Shown piece by piece: positions 8,301 through 16,448 of a stretch of 64,000 nucleotides of DNA. The stretch's first letter is position 1, and every line of letters starts with the position of its first letter. Position numbers and translations under genes: made by a program. The notes under the pieces are model-generated. The model did not search any database and was not told the origin of the DNA. It was given only the letters and a program-made list of their open reading frames with translations. Source of the DNA: Vibrio splendidus (lineage in GTDB: Bacteria; Pseudomonadota; Gammaproteobacteria; Enterobacterales; Vibrionaceae); NCBI RefSeq assembly GCF_001557875.1, contig NZ_LNRF01000002.1, forward strand, positions 391,675 through 455,674, read 5' to 3'.

Positions 8301-9845
8301 TTAATTCACAGCGTAGTGTTTTCTTGCCGCCTCAAGGATCTTGTTGGCTTCCACATCATCGCCCCAGCCTTGCAGTTCCATGCCACCGTCTGGGCCTTTG
8401 TAGTTTTCAAACCAAAGGCCAACAATGTCTTGAACACCTGGGTAGGTATTGTTTAGCTCGTTTAGAGAAGAAACATCTTTAAATGGTGAATCGTTAGTGA
8501 GAACGGCCACGAGTTTGTCGTCTTGCTCGCCATCATCTAGCATTTTCATCACACCGATCAAACGTACAGGAACAACTTCACCACGTGGTACAGACTGACC
8601 AAGAACAATCACATCTAATGGGTCGCCATCACCACCAAACTCTTTTGGTAGTGCAGTGCGTGGGATAGAGCCGTAGTTACCTGGGTAACCAAGGTAGTTA
8701 ACCACGCGTGGAGCGCCTTTTTTGTGTTCCCAGATAACTTGCTTGTCATTGTCTTTGCTTAGTTCCCACTTAGCGGAAGTACCTGTTGGGATCTCTACAA
8801 TTGCATTGACGATGCCATCAGCAGAAGCTGCCGGGTAATCATTAAAGCTTGAGTTTGCTTCAAGGGTAAATGAGTCTAATTGTTTTAGTGCAGGAGCTGA
8901 CGCCGCTGCTAAGTCATAGCTTAAACCGTTGGCGGTCGATGTAGTTTTGTAACGCAGCATGTAGTCAACCTTACCACGCTCTTTGAACAGTTTATCGAAG
9001 CCTTTTTGGTTGTATGCGCTAAACTGCCCCATCTGTTTAACCGAAAGATTTGAGCCACCAACGTTGTCCGTATCCATAGATAGGATATAGTTGCTGACCG
9101 CATTGACTGCCTTTGCGTAACCTTCGGTAGAATTTAGATCAAAGTCTGCTGCATCAATCGCTTTACGTACTTCTTTAGACCAGTAGAACTCTAAGAACGG
9201 GACTGGCTGACTTGGCTTGTTCCAGCCCACACCACGAGAAAAGTACATCAGTGAGCGGTATTGATCGTTAGCGAAGTTGGTTAGCCCAAGAGAGGTTGGA
9301 AGTTGTTGATAGCTAATCGTTTCACCGTTGTTATCAAACAGCCATGTATTGCCGTCTTTTGCCATTTGGTTCCAGAACGCGTCCATGTTTTTGATGTTGC
9401 GGTAATCTTTATCAACCACCACATTCACATTGAACGATGCACCACCTTGCGGCATGCGGTAGAACACATTGAACGTATGGTGACCGTCTGTCAGGTAGTA
9501 TTCACCGCTGGGTGCGATAACCACAGTCTTCATGTCTTTTTTACGTGCACCTGTTTCCATTTCACAGGTGAAAGTCGAAGGAATATTCGGGTGGGCTTGG
9601 TCTTTGATGCTCACTACGCCTTTTTGGCCGCTGGCTTCACAGATTTCATCAAACATCTTTTCTTGATCAAATTGGTAACGACCCAGCTTGTACATAATTT
9701 GATCATAACCCACAGATGGTTGAGTTGGTTTTAACTCATGGAGACCAAGATTAATAACATCGCCTTCAGAGACATTACTTGCGTGAGTTGGTAAAGCGAA
9801 GATAGCCAGAGCGCCAATCATGGCAAAAATCCCAATTTTTTTCAT
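8301..9845 (-). CDS. Exported ParB-like domain / inorganic pyrophosphatase fusion
   Basis: A 514-residue protein with a clear signal peptide (MKKIGIFAMIGALAIFALPTHA, cleavage near residue 22). Residues about 30-190 resemble the ParB/Srx-like domain (YYLTDGHHTFNVFYRM carries the conserved DGHH). Residues about 335-514 are a family I inorganic diphosphatase, which hydrolyses pyrophosphate to phosphate; GNYGSIPRTALPKEFGGDGDPLDVIV holds the substrate- and metal-binding acidic motif. Cytosolic Ppa is about 175 residues, so this is a periplasmic or secreted fusion rather than housekeeping Ppa. A GAAGGA ribosome-binding site precedes the start. Role is uncertain; periplasmic phosphate scavenging is one possibility. 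Confidence 0.85.
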   Translation of the reverse strand: MKKIGIFAMIGALAIFALPTHASNVSEGDVINLGLHELKPTQPSVGYDQIMYKLGRYQFDQEKMFDEICEASGQKGVVSIKDQAHPNIPSTFTCEMETGARKKDMKTVVIAPSGEYYLTDGHHTFNVFYRMPQGGASFNVNVVVDKDYRNIKNMDAFWNQMAKDGNTWLFDNNGETISYQQLPTSLGLTNFANDQYRSLMYFSRGVGWNKPSQPVPFLEFYWSKEVRKAIDAADFDLNSTEGYAKAVNAVSNYILSMDTDNVGGSNLSVKQMGQFSAYNQKGFDKLFKERGKVDYMLRYKTTSTANGLSYDLAAASAPALKQLDSFTLEANSSFNDYPAASADGIVNAIVEIPTGTSAKWELSKDNDKQVIWEHKKGAPRVVNYLGYPGNYGSIPRTALPKEFGGDGDPLDVIVLGQSVPRGEVVPVRLIGVMKMLDDGEQDDKLVAVLTNDSPFKDVSSLNELNNTYPGVQDIVGLWFENYKGPDGGMELQGWGDDVEANKILEAARKHYAVN

Positions 9846-9977
9846 AAGTCCTTCTATATACGGAATAAAAATTCATACGCTAAATTAATATGCTACCGTG
9901 ACATTAATATTTCACTTTAATAAAGATGATGTTGCACTCGTTCTGTGGGCGGTTGAACGATGAGTTGCCGTGGCCTG

Positions 9978-10205
9978 CTAAACCCTTAAACCACTCACTT
10001 GGTTTTGCCAAAGCCTGCTGTCTAAGCTCCAACCGTGAATGAAGATCAGCGCCATCCCCCCACTCCCACTTTTGCCATACGCAATTTGCTCACCATCGTG
10101 AGATATCGCAATACCATACTTAACCATTGAAGCATGAGCCATGGCATCCATACTGCCAAGAGCCATGAATACCAAGAGTGTGATGTTTAGAATTAAGCGT
10201 TTCAT
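9978..10205 (-). pseudogene. Truncated alpha/beta-hydrolase
   Basis: A 75-residue frame with a signal peptide (LNITLLVFMALGSMDAMAHA), then the start of an alpha/beta-hydrolase fold: GMALIFIHGWSLDSRLWQNQ contains the oxyanion HGW motif. Members of this family run to roughly 270 residues, but the frame stops right after this first block, so the nucleophile elbow and catalytic triad are missing. The break lies next to the accessory module at 10636-14429, which suggests the gene lost its 3' part when that DNA arrived or was rearranged. Confidence 0.75.
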
Positions 10206-10635
10206 AGAGTCTCTCTTACTTACTTTGGAGGGACACAGAAAGCGCCCCTCTCAATCAATATAGTCACTATAAAGTGTGAAGTTGTAGACAGGTCAAGAGC
10301 TATCCGAAGATCCTATCTCCATGATAATAGGCTCCACTTAGAGAACTAATAAGCCAACGATACAAGTAACCCAATAACTATCAATCGCACCATCTTGATA
10401 TCACTTTTAGTAAAGTCACATGAAGAAATACAAAACATCAAACTGTAAAATGATATTTATCAAATCTCTTAAGTACACGCTTTGATATAATCAACTTTAT
10501 TAATCTTACTTATCAATTCACCTCCAAGAGTACTAAACATTTGCGCTGAACTATATGTAATGCAATACCAGATACAACTTTGATAGTGCATCTGTTCTTT
10601 ATTTAGATAGAGCGTGTTTCAACTAAGACTTAACA
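10206..10635. other. Intergenic stretch before the ankyrin gene
   Basis: 430 A/T-rich bases between the divergent hydrolase remnant and the ankyrin gene. It presumably holds the promoter of the three-gene module. No convincing -35/-10 pair, repeat or attachment-site copy of the tRNA-Val 3' end was seen. Confidence 0.45.
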
Positions 10636-11862
10636 ATGACTGATCAACTAATTAGCGCGCTAAAGGCTGGTGATAAAGAAGCCTTGATGGAAATATTACA
10701 AGACTCGCCAGAACACATAAATGCGATTCTTACCGAGCATAAAGCAACTCCATTTGAGGTTGCTTTAGACTATGGTTTTACTGCAATTGCAGAAATGCTC
10801 ATCAAGTTGCCAGGTTTTGATTTAAACCACAATGGCCATAACCCTTTGAGGCTTTCGATCGATTTAGGTTACTTAGATATCGCCAAACAGTTACTTGAAA
10901 TTGGGGCAAACCCTAACTATCGCCCACAACAGATGAGTAGTGCATTGTTGCTTTGTTTAGACAATGAGTATTTTCAGCTCGCTGAGTTGATGGTCGAAAA
11001 AGGTGCTGAAGTTAACATCCGTAACGACAACGGCTGGACACCATTGATCTGGGCATCAATGAAAGGTCGAATTAAAGCAGTTGAGTTTCTGCTTAAGCAC
11101 GGTGCTGCCGTTGATGTTTGTAATAATGATGGTTGGAATGCGGTCACGGGTGCTTATTTTAAACAACGCATAGAGATAGTAGATAAGCTACTCGCTAAAG
11201 GTGCGGTATTCAGCGCCAAGTATTCAGAAGCCGCCATGCTGTCAGCGTATCAAAATGGGCACATTAACATCGCCAAGAAGCTACTGGCTGATAATGTTAA
11301 TCCAGACGTTGAAAACGAAGATAAAGAAACGATGCTGATTATCGCCATTACTAAAGGTGATGATGGAATGATCAAAGCGCTCATTGCTGCTGGGGCGAAT
11401 CCGAACGCGAGAAATAAAGATTCATGTCCAGCGTTATCGTTGTTATCTCAAAATGGCAAAAATGAACTCATTGCATTGCTGATTGATAAAGGTGCAGATA
11501 TCAACCTTCAGAGTAAATCTGGAAGAACCGCTGTTTATTGTGCTGCTAGTTATAACCAAGTCTCAACATTGGAATTTCTCCATAGTAAAGGTGCCAATAT
11601 TGATCTGAGAAATGAAGATGGTTGGTCGCCATTGATGGTTGCAGCAAGTAGTGGTTACCTTGAATCTGTAATTCAGCTAGTTGAGCTTGGAGCAAACGCC
11701 GAGTTTGAAACCCAAAAGGGAAATACGGCCCGAGATATAGCTAAATCAAATGCTCCAAAACATGGGGATAGAAGAAGCATCAATGGTCACTATGTTTATC
11801 CACTACTTAGCTCAAGTTACAAAGAAGTAGTCGATTATCTAACTGGAACGCGCCAGCAGTGA
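10636..11862 (+). CDS. Ankyrin-repeat protein, first gene of putative defence module
   Basis: A 408-residue soluble protein built almost entirely of ankyrin repeats, roughly ten to eleven 33-residue units. Typical cores are NGWTPLIWASMKGRIKAVEF, LIAAGANPNARNKD and DGWSPLMVAASSGYLESVIQ. Ankyrin arrays bind proteins and have no catalysis of their own, so it could sense a signal or hold the next two proteins. Its stop overlaps the GTG start of the following gene (GTGA), showing coupled translation. It is the first gene of a three-gene rightward unit between a truncated hydrolase gene and tRNA-Val. Confidence 0.88.
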   Translation: MTDQLISALKAGDKEALMEILQDSPEHINAILTEHKATPFEVALDYGFTAIAEMLIKLPGFDLNHNGHNPLRLSIDLGYLDIAKQLLEIGANPNYRPQQMSSALLLCLDNEYFQLAELMVEKGAEVNIRNDNGWTPLIWASMKGRIKAVEFLLKHGAAVDVCNNDGWNAVTGAYFKQRIEIVDKLLAKGAVFSAKYSEAAMLSAYQNGHINIAKKLLADNVNPDVENEDKETMLIIAITKGDDGMIKALIAAGANPNARNKDSCPALSLLSQNGKNELIALLIDKGADINLQSKSGRTAVYCAASYNQVSTLEFLHSKGANIDLRNEDGWSPLMVAASSGYLESVIQLVELGANAEFETQKGNTARDIAKSNAPKHGDRRSINGHYVYPLLSSSYKEVVDYLTGTRQQ

Positions 11863-12440
11863 TTACTCAAAACTCCGTTTTTGATGCAGTACGTCGAGGC
11901 TATAACGAGTTAGAACTCGCAAGCAACGACGGTATTCTTGATTACTTTGCTGATGTTAACCCCGACGCTATGTCGGGGCATATCAGCAACATCAAAGGCA
12001 TCGTCTTTGAGCAAGAAGTTGTTACTGCACTCAATGAGCAAGGAATCGATGCCATGCTTTTTGAAGCCACTAATCACCCTGTTTCTGATATTGCATTAAT
12101 GAGTGATGGTGACATTGCGGCTGAAGTGCAATTAAAAGCGACCGACAGCGTTGCTTATATCAACGAGACATTGGCTGAAAACCCAGACATCCCAATTGTT
12201 GTCACAAGCGAAGTAGCTTACGGTTTTGACAGCACTATGGTCATTGATTCTGGAATAGATAATGTAGCTTTGGGTGATGCGGTGTCAGAAGCATTATCAG
12301 ATGAAATATCCAGCCATGTCGGTGAATCTTTAGCAAATGACGTTGCAAGCGAGGGACTCGCTGAACTTGTAGCCGATGTAGCCTTACCAATTAGCCCTAT
12401 TGGTATTATCGGTGCCTTATTTGGATTACCTTTTTTATAA
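11859..12440 (+). CDS. Predicted PD-(D/E)XK-type nuclease with hydrophobic tail
   Basis: A 193-residue protein starting at a GTG that overlaps the ankyrin stop. The pattern G47-IVFEQEVVTALNEQG (E51/E53), then SDIAL (D77), then AEVQLKA (E89, K93) matches the order helix-E, D, ExQxK of PD-(D/E)XK nuclease folds. No profile search was possible. The last about 27 residues are hydrophobic and glycine-rich (ISPIGIIGALFGLPFL), unusual for a nuclease, and may insert into a membrane or pack against a partner. It lies nine bases before the helicase gene. It may be the effector of the module. Confidence 0.6.
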   Translation: MITQNSVFDAVRRGYNELELASNDGILDYFADVNPDAMSGHISNIKGIVFEQEVVTALNEQGIDAMLFEATNHPVSDIALMSDGDIAAEVQLKATDSVAYINETLAENPDIPIVVTSEVAYGFDSTMVIDSGIDNVALGDAVSEALSDEISSHVGESLANDVASEGLAELVADVALPISPIGIIGALFGLPFL

Positions 12441-12449
12441 GGATGAGTG

Positions 12450-14429
12450 ATGGCGACTATCTATCCGTCATTAGAAAATATATCGCGTTTAAAAGTAAAA
12501 CCAACCGAAGGAGAACTTTGGTTAGTTAAGTATTTAGACGAAAATTTAGATGAAAGCTATGAAGTTTTTTTCAACCCTTTTTTGGACGGTGACAGACCTG
12601 ACATTATCATTTTAAAAAAAGATGTTGCCATTTTTGTGATTGAAGTAAAAGACTATGAACTTAAGAACTACAATGTTGATAGTTTTAACAAGTGGTCGGT
12701 AGTAAGCCGTCAAGGTAGCAACCCGATATCATCGCCACAGTCACAAGCATTTACCTATAAAAATAACTTATATCAACTACATTTGCCCGTCTTAGGGTTG
12801 GGTTATCTGTCTAATCGAAATTTTTTCAATCTAGTTCAGCCATTGGTGTATTTCCATAAAGCGAATAAATCTGAAATCGATGGATTTTATAAAAAATCTG
12901 AAAATGAAAATAGAGAAAGTGCCAGACTTTTATTTGAACAAAAAAAAGCCAATAAAATTGCGATTGAACAATACAATAGAAAAGCCGATGGTATTGATTC
13001 AAGTAGGAAGAAACTGACCAGAGACAAGGCGATGTCTTATGGCTCTGACATGTTGCAAAATCTAGTGCGTAAGATTAAGAGTTTCGGCACCCACATTCTT
13101 TTTGATGAGCGAGTGTATGATGACTTTAAACGACGATTAGAGCCTTGCGATCACGTACTAAAACAAGGTAAGAAAATTCCTTTAGATACAAAACAAGAAA
13201 AGCTGATTGTTAGTGCGGAATGTAAAGAGAAAATTAAAGGCGTTGCTGGTTGTGGCAAGACAACAATCATAGCTAATCGAGCTGTAAATGCTCATTCTAG
13301 GCACGATTTAAAAGTGTTGATAATTACGTATAACATCACTCTAAAGAATCTTATCAAGGATAGAGTTAGTGATGTTTTAGGTTATCGAGATAATGAAAAT
13401 TATGCGGTAACAAATTACCATCAGTTTTTCAATTCTCAACTTAATACCACTGGACAAGATATCGAAAGATTGATTGGACAGTATGGGTTGGAGAAGCTTT
13501 ACTCTACTGATTTGTTCAAAGAGCACTCTGTGGAGAAATATCAAACGATATTACTAGATGAAGTTCAAGACTTTGAAAGTGAATGGGTAAAAATCATTCG
13601 GGATAACTTCTTGGCGAATGATGGCGAAATGGTTCTATTTGGCGATGAGTCTCAAAATATCTATGCTCGTGATAATGAAAGAGCAGCGGTTATTGCTCAG
13701 GGTTTTGGGCGTTGGAATAAATTGAAGCGTTCATATAGAACTAGTTTGGATTCATCTCTGAATCAGGTGTTCAAGGCTTTCCAGCAAAATTATCTTGTTG
13801 AGAAATATTCTGACACAGAACTGCTTGAAACAGCACAGACTCAACTAGGAATGACTTTTGAGCTTCTTAAATATCATCAGATAAACCAGAATTGGGAGAA
13901 TGAATCATTTGAATTGATTCAAGCCTACGTCAGAGAGCATAACCTACATCCTAATGATATTGTTATACTGGCTTCGAATGTATATTTGGCTCGTCAATTG
14001 GCTGATAAGTTTAATGGTGTTGAAAAAACACATTGTATGTTTGAAACGTATGATGAATTATCACAACTGTCGCGAATGTATGACTCTAAGTGTGATGCTG
14101 AGAAACTTAAATCAATGTCTGAAATTGAGTTAAATACATTTATTAAGAAGCACCCAAAGCTAAAGCGAGATTTAGAACGCGCTCGTCGTATGAAGAAAAA
14201 TCATTTCTATGCGAATAGTGGTTTGATTAAAGCGTCCACCATTCACAGTTTTAAAGGACTGGAGTCCAAGACGGTATTTTATTTAATGGATGAGAAAGAC
14301 ACGCCAGAGTTAGTTTATACATCCATCACAAGAGCAGCAGAGAATCTTGTTATTTTAGATAAGAGCAATACAAGCCCATACTCTGCTTTCTTTTCGGGTG
14401 TGATGAACAATGTAGGTGGCCTATTTTGA
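12450..14429 (+). CDS. NERD-domain nuclease/UvrD-like helicase
   Basis: A 659-residue protein. The ATG at 12450 was chosen because it follows an AAGGA site; a GTG directly before it is an alternative. Residues about 15-115 form a NERD (nuclease-related) domain with D51 (RPDIIIL) and E65-x-K67 (VIEVKDY). A superfamily 1 helicase follows: Walker A GVAGCGKTT at 264-272, Walker B LLDEVQD at 368-374, motif III LFGDESQNIY at 396-405, and motif VI near the C-terminus (VYTSITRAAENLVIL). NERD-helicases occur in phage-defence loci. Here it is the third gene of the ankyrin/nuclease-like unit. Confidence 0.88.
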   Translation: MATIYPSLENISRLKVKPTEGELWLVKYLDENLDESYEVFFNPFLDGDRPDIIILKKDVAIFVIEVKDYELKNYNVDSFNKWSVVSRQGSNPISSPQSQAFTYKNNLYQLHLPVLGLGYLSNRNFFNLVQPLVYFHKANKSEIDGFYKKSENENRESARLLFEQKKANKIAIEQYNRKADGIDSSRKKLTRDKAMSYGSDMLQNLVRKIKSFGTHILFDERVYDDFKRRLEPCDHVLKQGKKIPLDTKQEKLIVSAECKEKIKGVAGCGKTTIIANRAVNAHSRHDLKVLIITYNITLKNLIKDRVSDVLGYRDNENYAVTNYHQFFNSQLNTTGQDIERLIGQYGLEKLYSTDLFKEHSVEKYQTILLDEVQDFESEWVKIIRDNFLANDGEMVLFGDESQNIYARDNERAAVIAQGFGRWNKLKRSYRTSLDSSLNQVFKAFQQNYLVEKYSDTELLETAQTQLGMTFELLKYHQINQNWENESFELIQAYVREHNLHPNDIVILASNVYLARQLADKFNGVEKTHCMFETYDELSQLSRMYDSKCDAEKLKSMSEIELNTFIKKHPKLKRDLERARRMKKNHFYANSGLIKASTIHSFKGLESKTVFYLMDEKDTPELVYTSITRAAENLVILDKSNTSPYSAFFSGVMNNVGGLF

Positions 14430-14500
14430 AAATTACAGAAGACCAACTAGACCAACTCTGCCTTTACATATCTATTCGAACAACCAAGCGAGTTAATTAA
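14426..14500 (+). pseudogene. Short frame at helicase stop, possible remnant of a fourth gene
   Basis: A TTG overlapping the helicase TGA opens a 24-residue frame beginning with a KITEDQLDQLCL-like sequence. This resembles the usual beginning of large restriction or helicase subunits (xxEDQLEQxALE) but stops almost at once. It could be the start of a lost fourth gene or chance. Confidence 0.25.
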
Positions 14501-14754
14501 CATTACGCATAAAAAACTTTAAAGCAACGATTGTGTTTCTGAATCAAACCTAACTAGTCAATGTCCAACAGTATGCTGAGATTGAAGTTCTTAGTGGTGA
14601 GAGCTTAGCGACAGCCTAAACTAGCCGTGTTAGTTAAACTTGGGCACTGCATGGGCACGAAAGGAACTAATTGTGCCTAACCAGACAAGAGTCAGCTGAA
14701 ACAAAACCATTGAGGCTGATACGAAATGAATAACTATGTAAATATTACAGACAC
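14501..14754. other. Intergenic stretch between the island module and tRNA-Val
   Basis: About 250 bases with no intact gene. Short broken frames are present (for example around 14535-14625), possibly decayed island sequence. It ends at the tRNA terminator. Confidence 0.4.
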
Positions 14755-14782
14755 AAAAAAGCCCACACTAGGTGGGCTTTTT
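14755..14782 (-). terminator. Terminator of the tRNA-Val pair
   Basis: The hairpin GCCCAC/GTGGGC (14761-14766 and 14772-14777) has a six-A run on its left, giving six Ts when read on the minus strand, and a T-run on the right. It can terminate both ways and lies directly after the tRNA genes in their direction of transcription. Confidence 0.8.
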
Positions 14783-14804
14783 GCTGGTTCATAAAGAACG
14801 AATT

Positions 14805-14881
14805 TGGTGCCCGCTACTGGACTCGAACCAGTGACACCTTGCATGTCATGCAAGTACTCTAACCAACTGAGCTAAGCGGGC
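14805..14881 (-). tRNA. tRNA-Val (anticodon GAC)
   Basis: 77 bases with encoded CCA. Acceptor GCCCGCT/AGCGGGC, anticodon stem CTTGC/GCAAG with loop ATGACAT (anticodon GAC), and a TTCGAGT T-loop. It reads GUC/GUU valine codons. Its 3' end faces the accessory module at 10636-14429, the usual orientation for island insertion at a tRNA 3' end. No second copy of the 3' end was found to prove an attachment site. Confidence 0.93.
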
Positions 14882-14951
14882 AATGTTCTAATTTCTTATT
14901 ACTACCATTGTGACAAACTCAATAGTTATGCAATAAAAACTAAAGAAGGAA

Positions 14952-15028
14952 TGGTGCGTCCGAGTGAACTCGAATCACCGACCCCCGCCATGTCAAGGCG
15001 GTACTCTAACCAACTGAGCTACGGACGC
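14952..15028 (-). tRNA. tRNA-Val (anticodon GAC)
   Basis: 77 bases with encoded CCA. Acceptor GCGTCCG/CGGACGC, anticodon stem CCGCC/GGCGG with loop TTGACAT (anticodon GAC), and a TTCGAGT T-loop. Nearly identical to E. coli valW. It lies 70 bases upstream of the second tRNA-Val, probably in the same transcript ending at 14755. Confidence 0.95.
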
Positions 15029-15196
15029 ATTCCTTTAGAACGAGGAAGATATTAACGACTGATTTATTGCGGCGCAAGTAGAAATTACACTTGAATCAAC
15101 CGTTTGCTCTTATTCGCACCAATACGTTGAATTTTTAGACGTGAAACGCAAATAAAGTTGAGTTACATCACACTAAGTATTGAGTGTTACTTTACG

Positions 15197-15859
15197 TTAT
15201 TCCTCATCGACATCGAACACGACGTTGTAATTCTCGGTATACGTACAGTTAGGCTGGCGGCTACAAGTGAAGAATCGTCGGCCTTTGTAATCGCCTTGGC
15301 TTGCCAGTTTGATGATCATCGGGCTGCCACATTTCTTACAGAATCGAACTTCTTTGGATGGCTCGATCAAATCGATGTGGGCTGCCAGTAGCCTCTTCAA
15401 ACGGCTCACTTGATAGCTGTGTTTAATAGATGCACCAATCAGTGGCAAGCCTGCTGATTTACAAACGTGAATCAGTAGCTTTTCGCGGTCGACTTTCCCT
15501 TTATTGAGCTCTTTACCGTTATCGAGTTCGATGATCACGCGGGGCTCTAACGTTCGTGGGTCGCAGACGACAAAATCAAAGTAACTACGTGAGATCTTAT
15601 TGTTGGCGATAAACCAATTCTTCTTGTTGTTCGTCTTAGCTGGAACAAGAACGTTCGACATGCTGACTTTAGCAAACACTTCCCCATGGTTACCCACAGC
15701 GGATTTAAGTGCGTTATAGAATGTCGCCTGTTGCGCCGACATCAACGCCCCTTTCTTCTGATAAGCATGGTCTTTGGTGTCATCGTGTTTCACTACATAC
15801 TTTTGAATAAAGTAAAAGAACACAACCAGAACAATTACAACGATAAAGATATTAGTCAT
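15197..15859 (-). CDS. DUF2726 protein with topoisomerase-type zinc finger
   Basis: A 220-residue protein starting at the ATG at 15859, with GGAAA just upstream. An N-terminal membrane anchor (TNIFIVVIVLVVFFYFIQKY) is followed by a DUF2726 domain (about 45-160), a restriction-endonuclease-like fold with FDFVVCDPRTLEPRVIIELD providing the acidic residues. A C-terminal CxxC...C...C zinc finger (FCKKCGSPM ... FFTCSRQPNC) of the type IA topoisomerase class ends the protein. A membrane-anchored nucleic-acid-related role is likely but unproven. Confidence 0.8.
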   Translation of the reverse strand: MTNIFIVVIVLVVFFYFIQKYVVKHDDTKDHAYQKKGALMSAQQATFYNALKSAVGNHGEVFAKVSMSNVLVPAKTNNKKNWFIANNKISRSYFDFVVCDPRTLEPRVIIELDNGKELNKGKVDREKLLIHVCKSAGLPLIGASIKHSYQVSRLKRLLAAHIDLIEPSKEVRFCKKCGSPMIIKLASQGDYKGRRFFTCSRQPNCTYTENYNVVFDVDEE

Positions 15860-16054
15860 TTTCCAACACAATCAAGTCTGTATAGGGATTAAGAGAGTAG
15901 CTAGCGTATGTAGAAATGCATCACCTGGCAAGCAAAAGAGCGAGAGTTACCAACCAAAATCACGACCTTTGAGCGCTGTAATTACCGAGAGCTCGCTCCC
16001 GCGCTAGACACATCTCTCCTATTTTGATAATCAAATCATCAATTACACTCTAGA

Positions 16055-16068
16055 TTGATTTAGATCAA
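16055..16068. promoter_or_regulatory. Perfect FNR-type site
   Basis: TTGATTTAGATCAA matches the FNR consensus TTGAT-N4-ATCAA exactly. It is centred about 72 bases before the ATG at 16133, compatible with an activator site at -41.5 of a promoter starting near 16103. It suggests anaerobic induction of the small downstream gene. Confidence 0.7.
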
Positions 16069-16132
16069 TTTACTTGAATTTGTGATCAATTAGTCTGAAA
16101 AACGTTAGGCAAATGTTAATAAGGAAGTTGAT

Positions 16133-16318
16133 ATGGAACTTAAACAAGACCCAAGATGTTATACCGACGTATGTGTAGATGGTAAATGGTTCCACTATGA
16201 CCACTGCGGTACTCGAGCTTACATGTTAAAAGGTGGGGCTTCCGCTGTTATTGAACTAGCAAGAGAACCTTCTACAGAGGGCGAGCTGGTTGAAATGCTT
16301 CAAGGTGTCGCTAAATAA
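16133..16318 (+). CDS. Small protein, probably anaerobically induced
   Basis: A 61-residue protein with an AAGGAAG ribosome-binding site six bases before the ATG. It has three cysteines (C9, C14, C25) and a histidine/aromatic-rich centre (KWFHYDHCGTRAYML), then an acidic helical C-terminus. It has no signal peptide or membrane segment. I do not recognise the family. The perfect FNR box upstream and the long hairpin after the stop argue that it is a real single-gene transcript. Confidence 0.65.
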   Translation: MELKQDPRCYTDVCVDGKWFHYDHCGTRAYMLKGGASAVIELAREPSTEGELVEMLQGVAK

Positions 16319-16340
16319 TTCACCAAATCAAAGTCTGAAT

Positions 16341-16396
16341 TAAGCGAATAAGAGTAGATAGCTGTATTATTTCAGATAAGCACTCTTATTCGCTTA
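16341..16396. repeat. 15-bp perfect inverted repeat between convergent genes
   Basis: TAAGCGAATAAGAGT (16341-16355) pairs perfectly with ACTCTTATTCGCTTA (16382-16396) across a 26-base loop. It has no T-run, so it may protect mRNA ends or act as a weak bidirectional terminator. Confidence 0.55.
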
Positions 16397-16448
16397 GTTA
16401 TTGAAGTTCAGGTTTCTTAATGACCGGGGATTAACCAAGTTTGGGCTC

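Noticed and set aside
10206..10635. Second copy of the tRNA-Val 3' end as left attachment site
   Set aside because: The acceptor/T-arm sequence was not found near the module or elsewhere in the accessory region.
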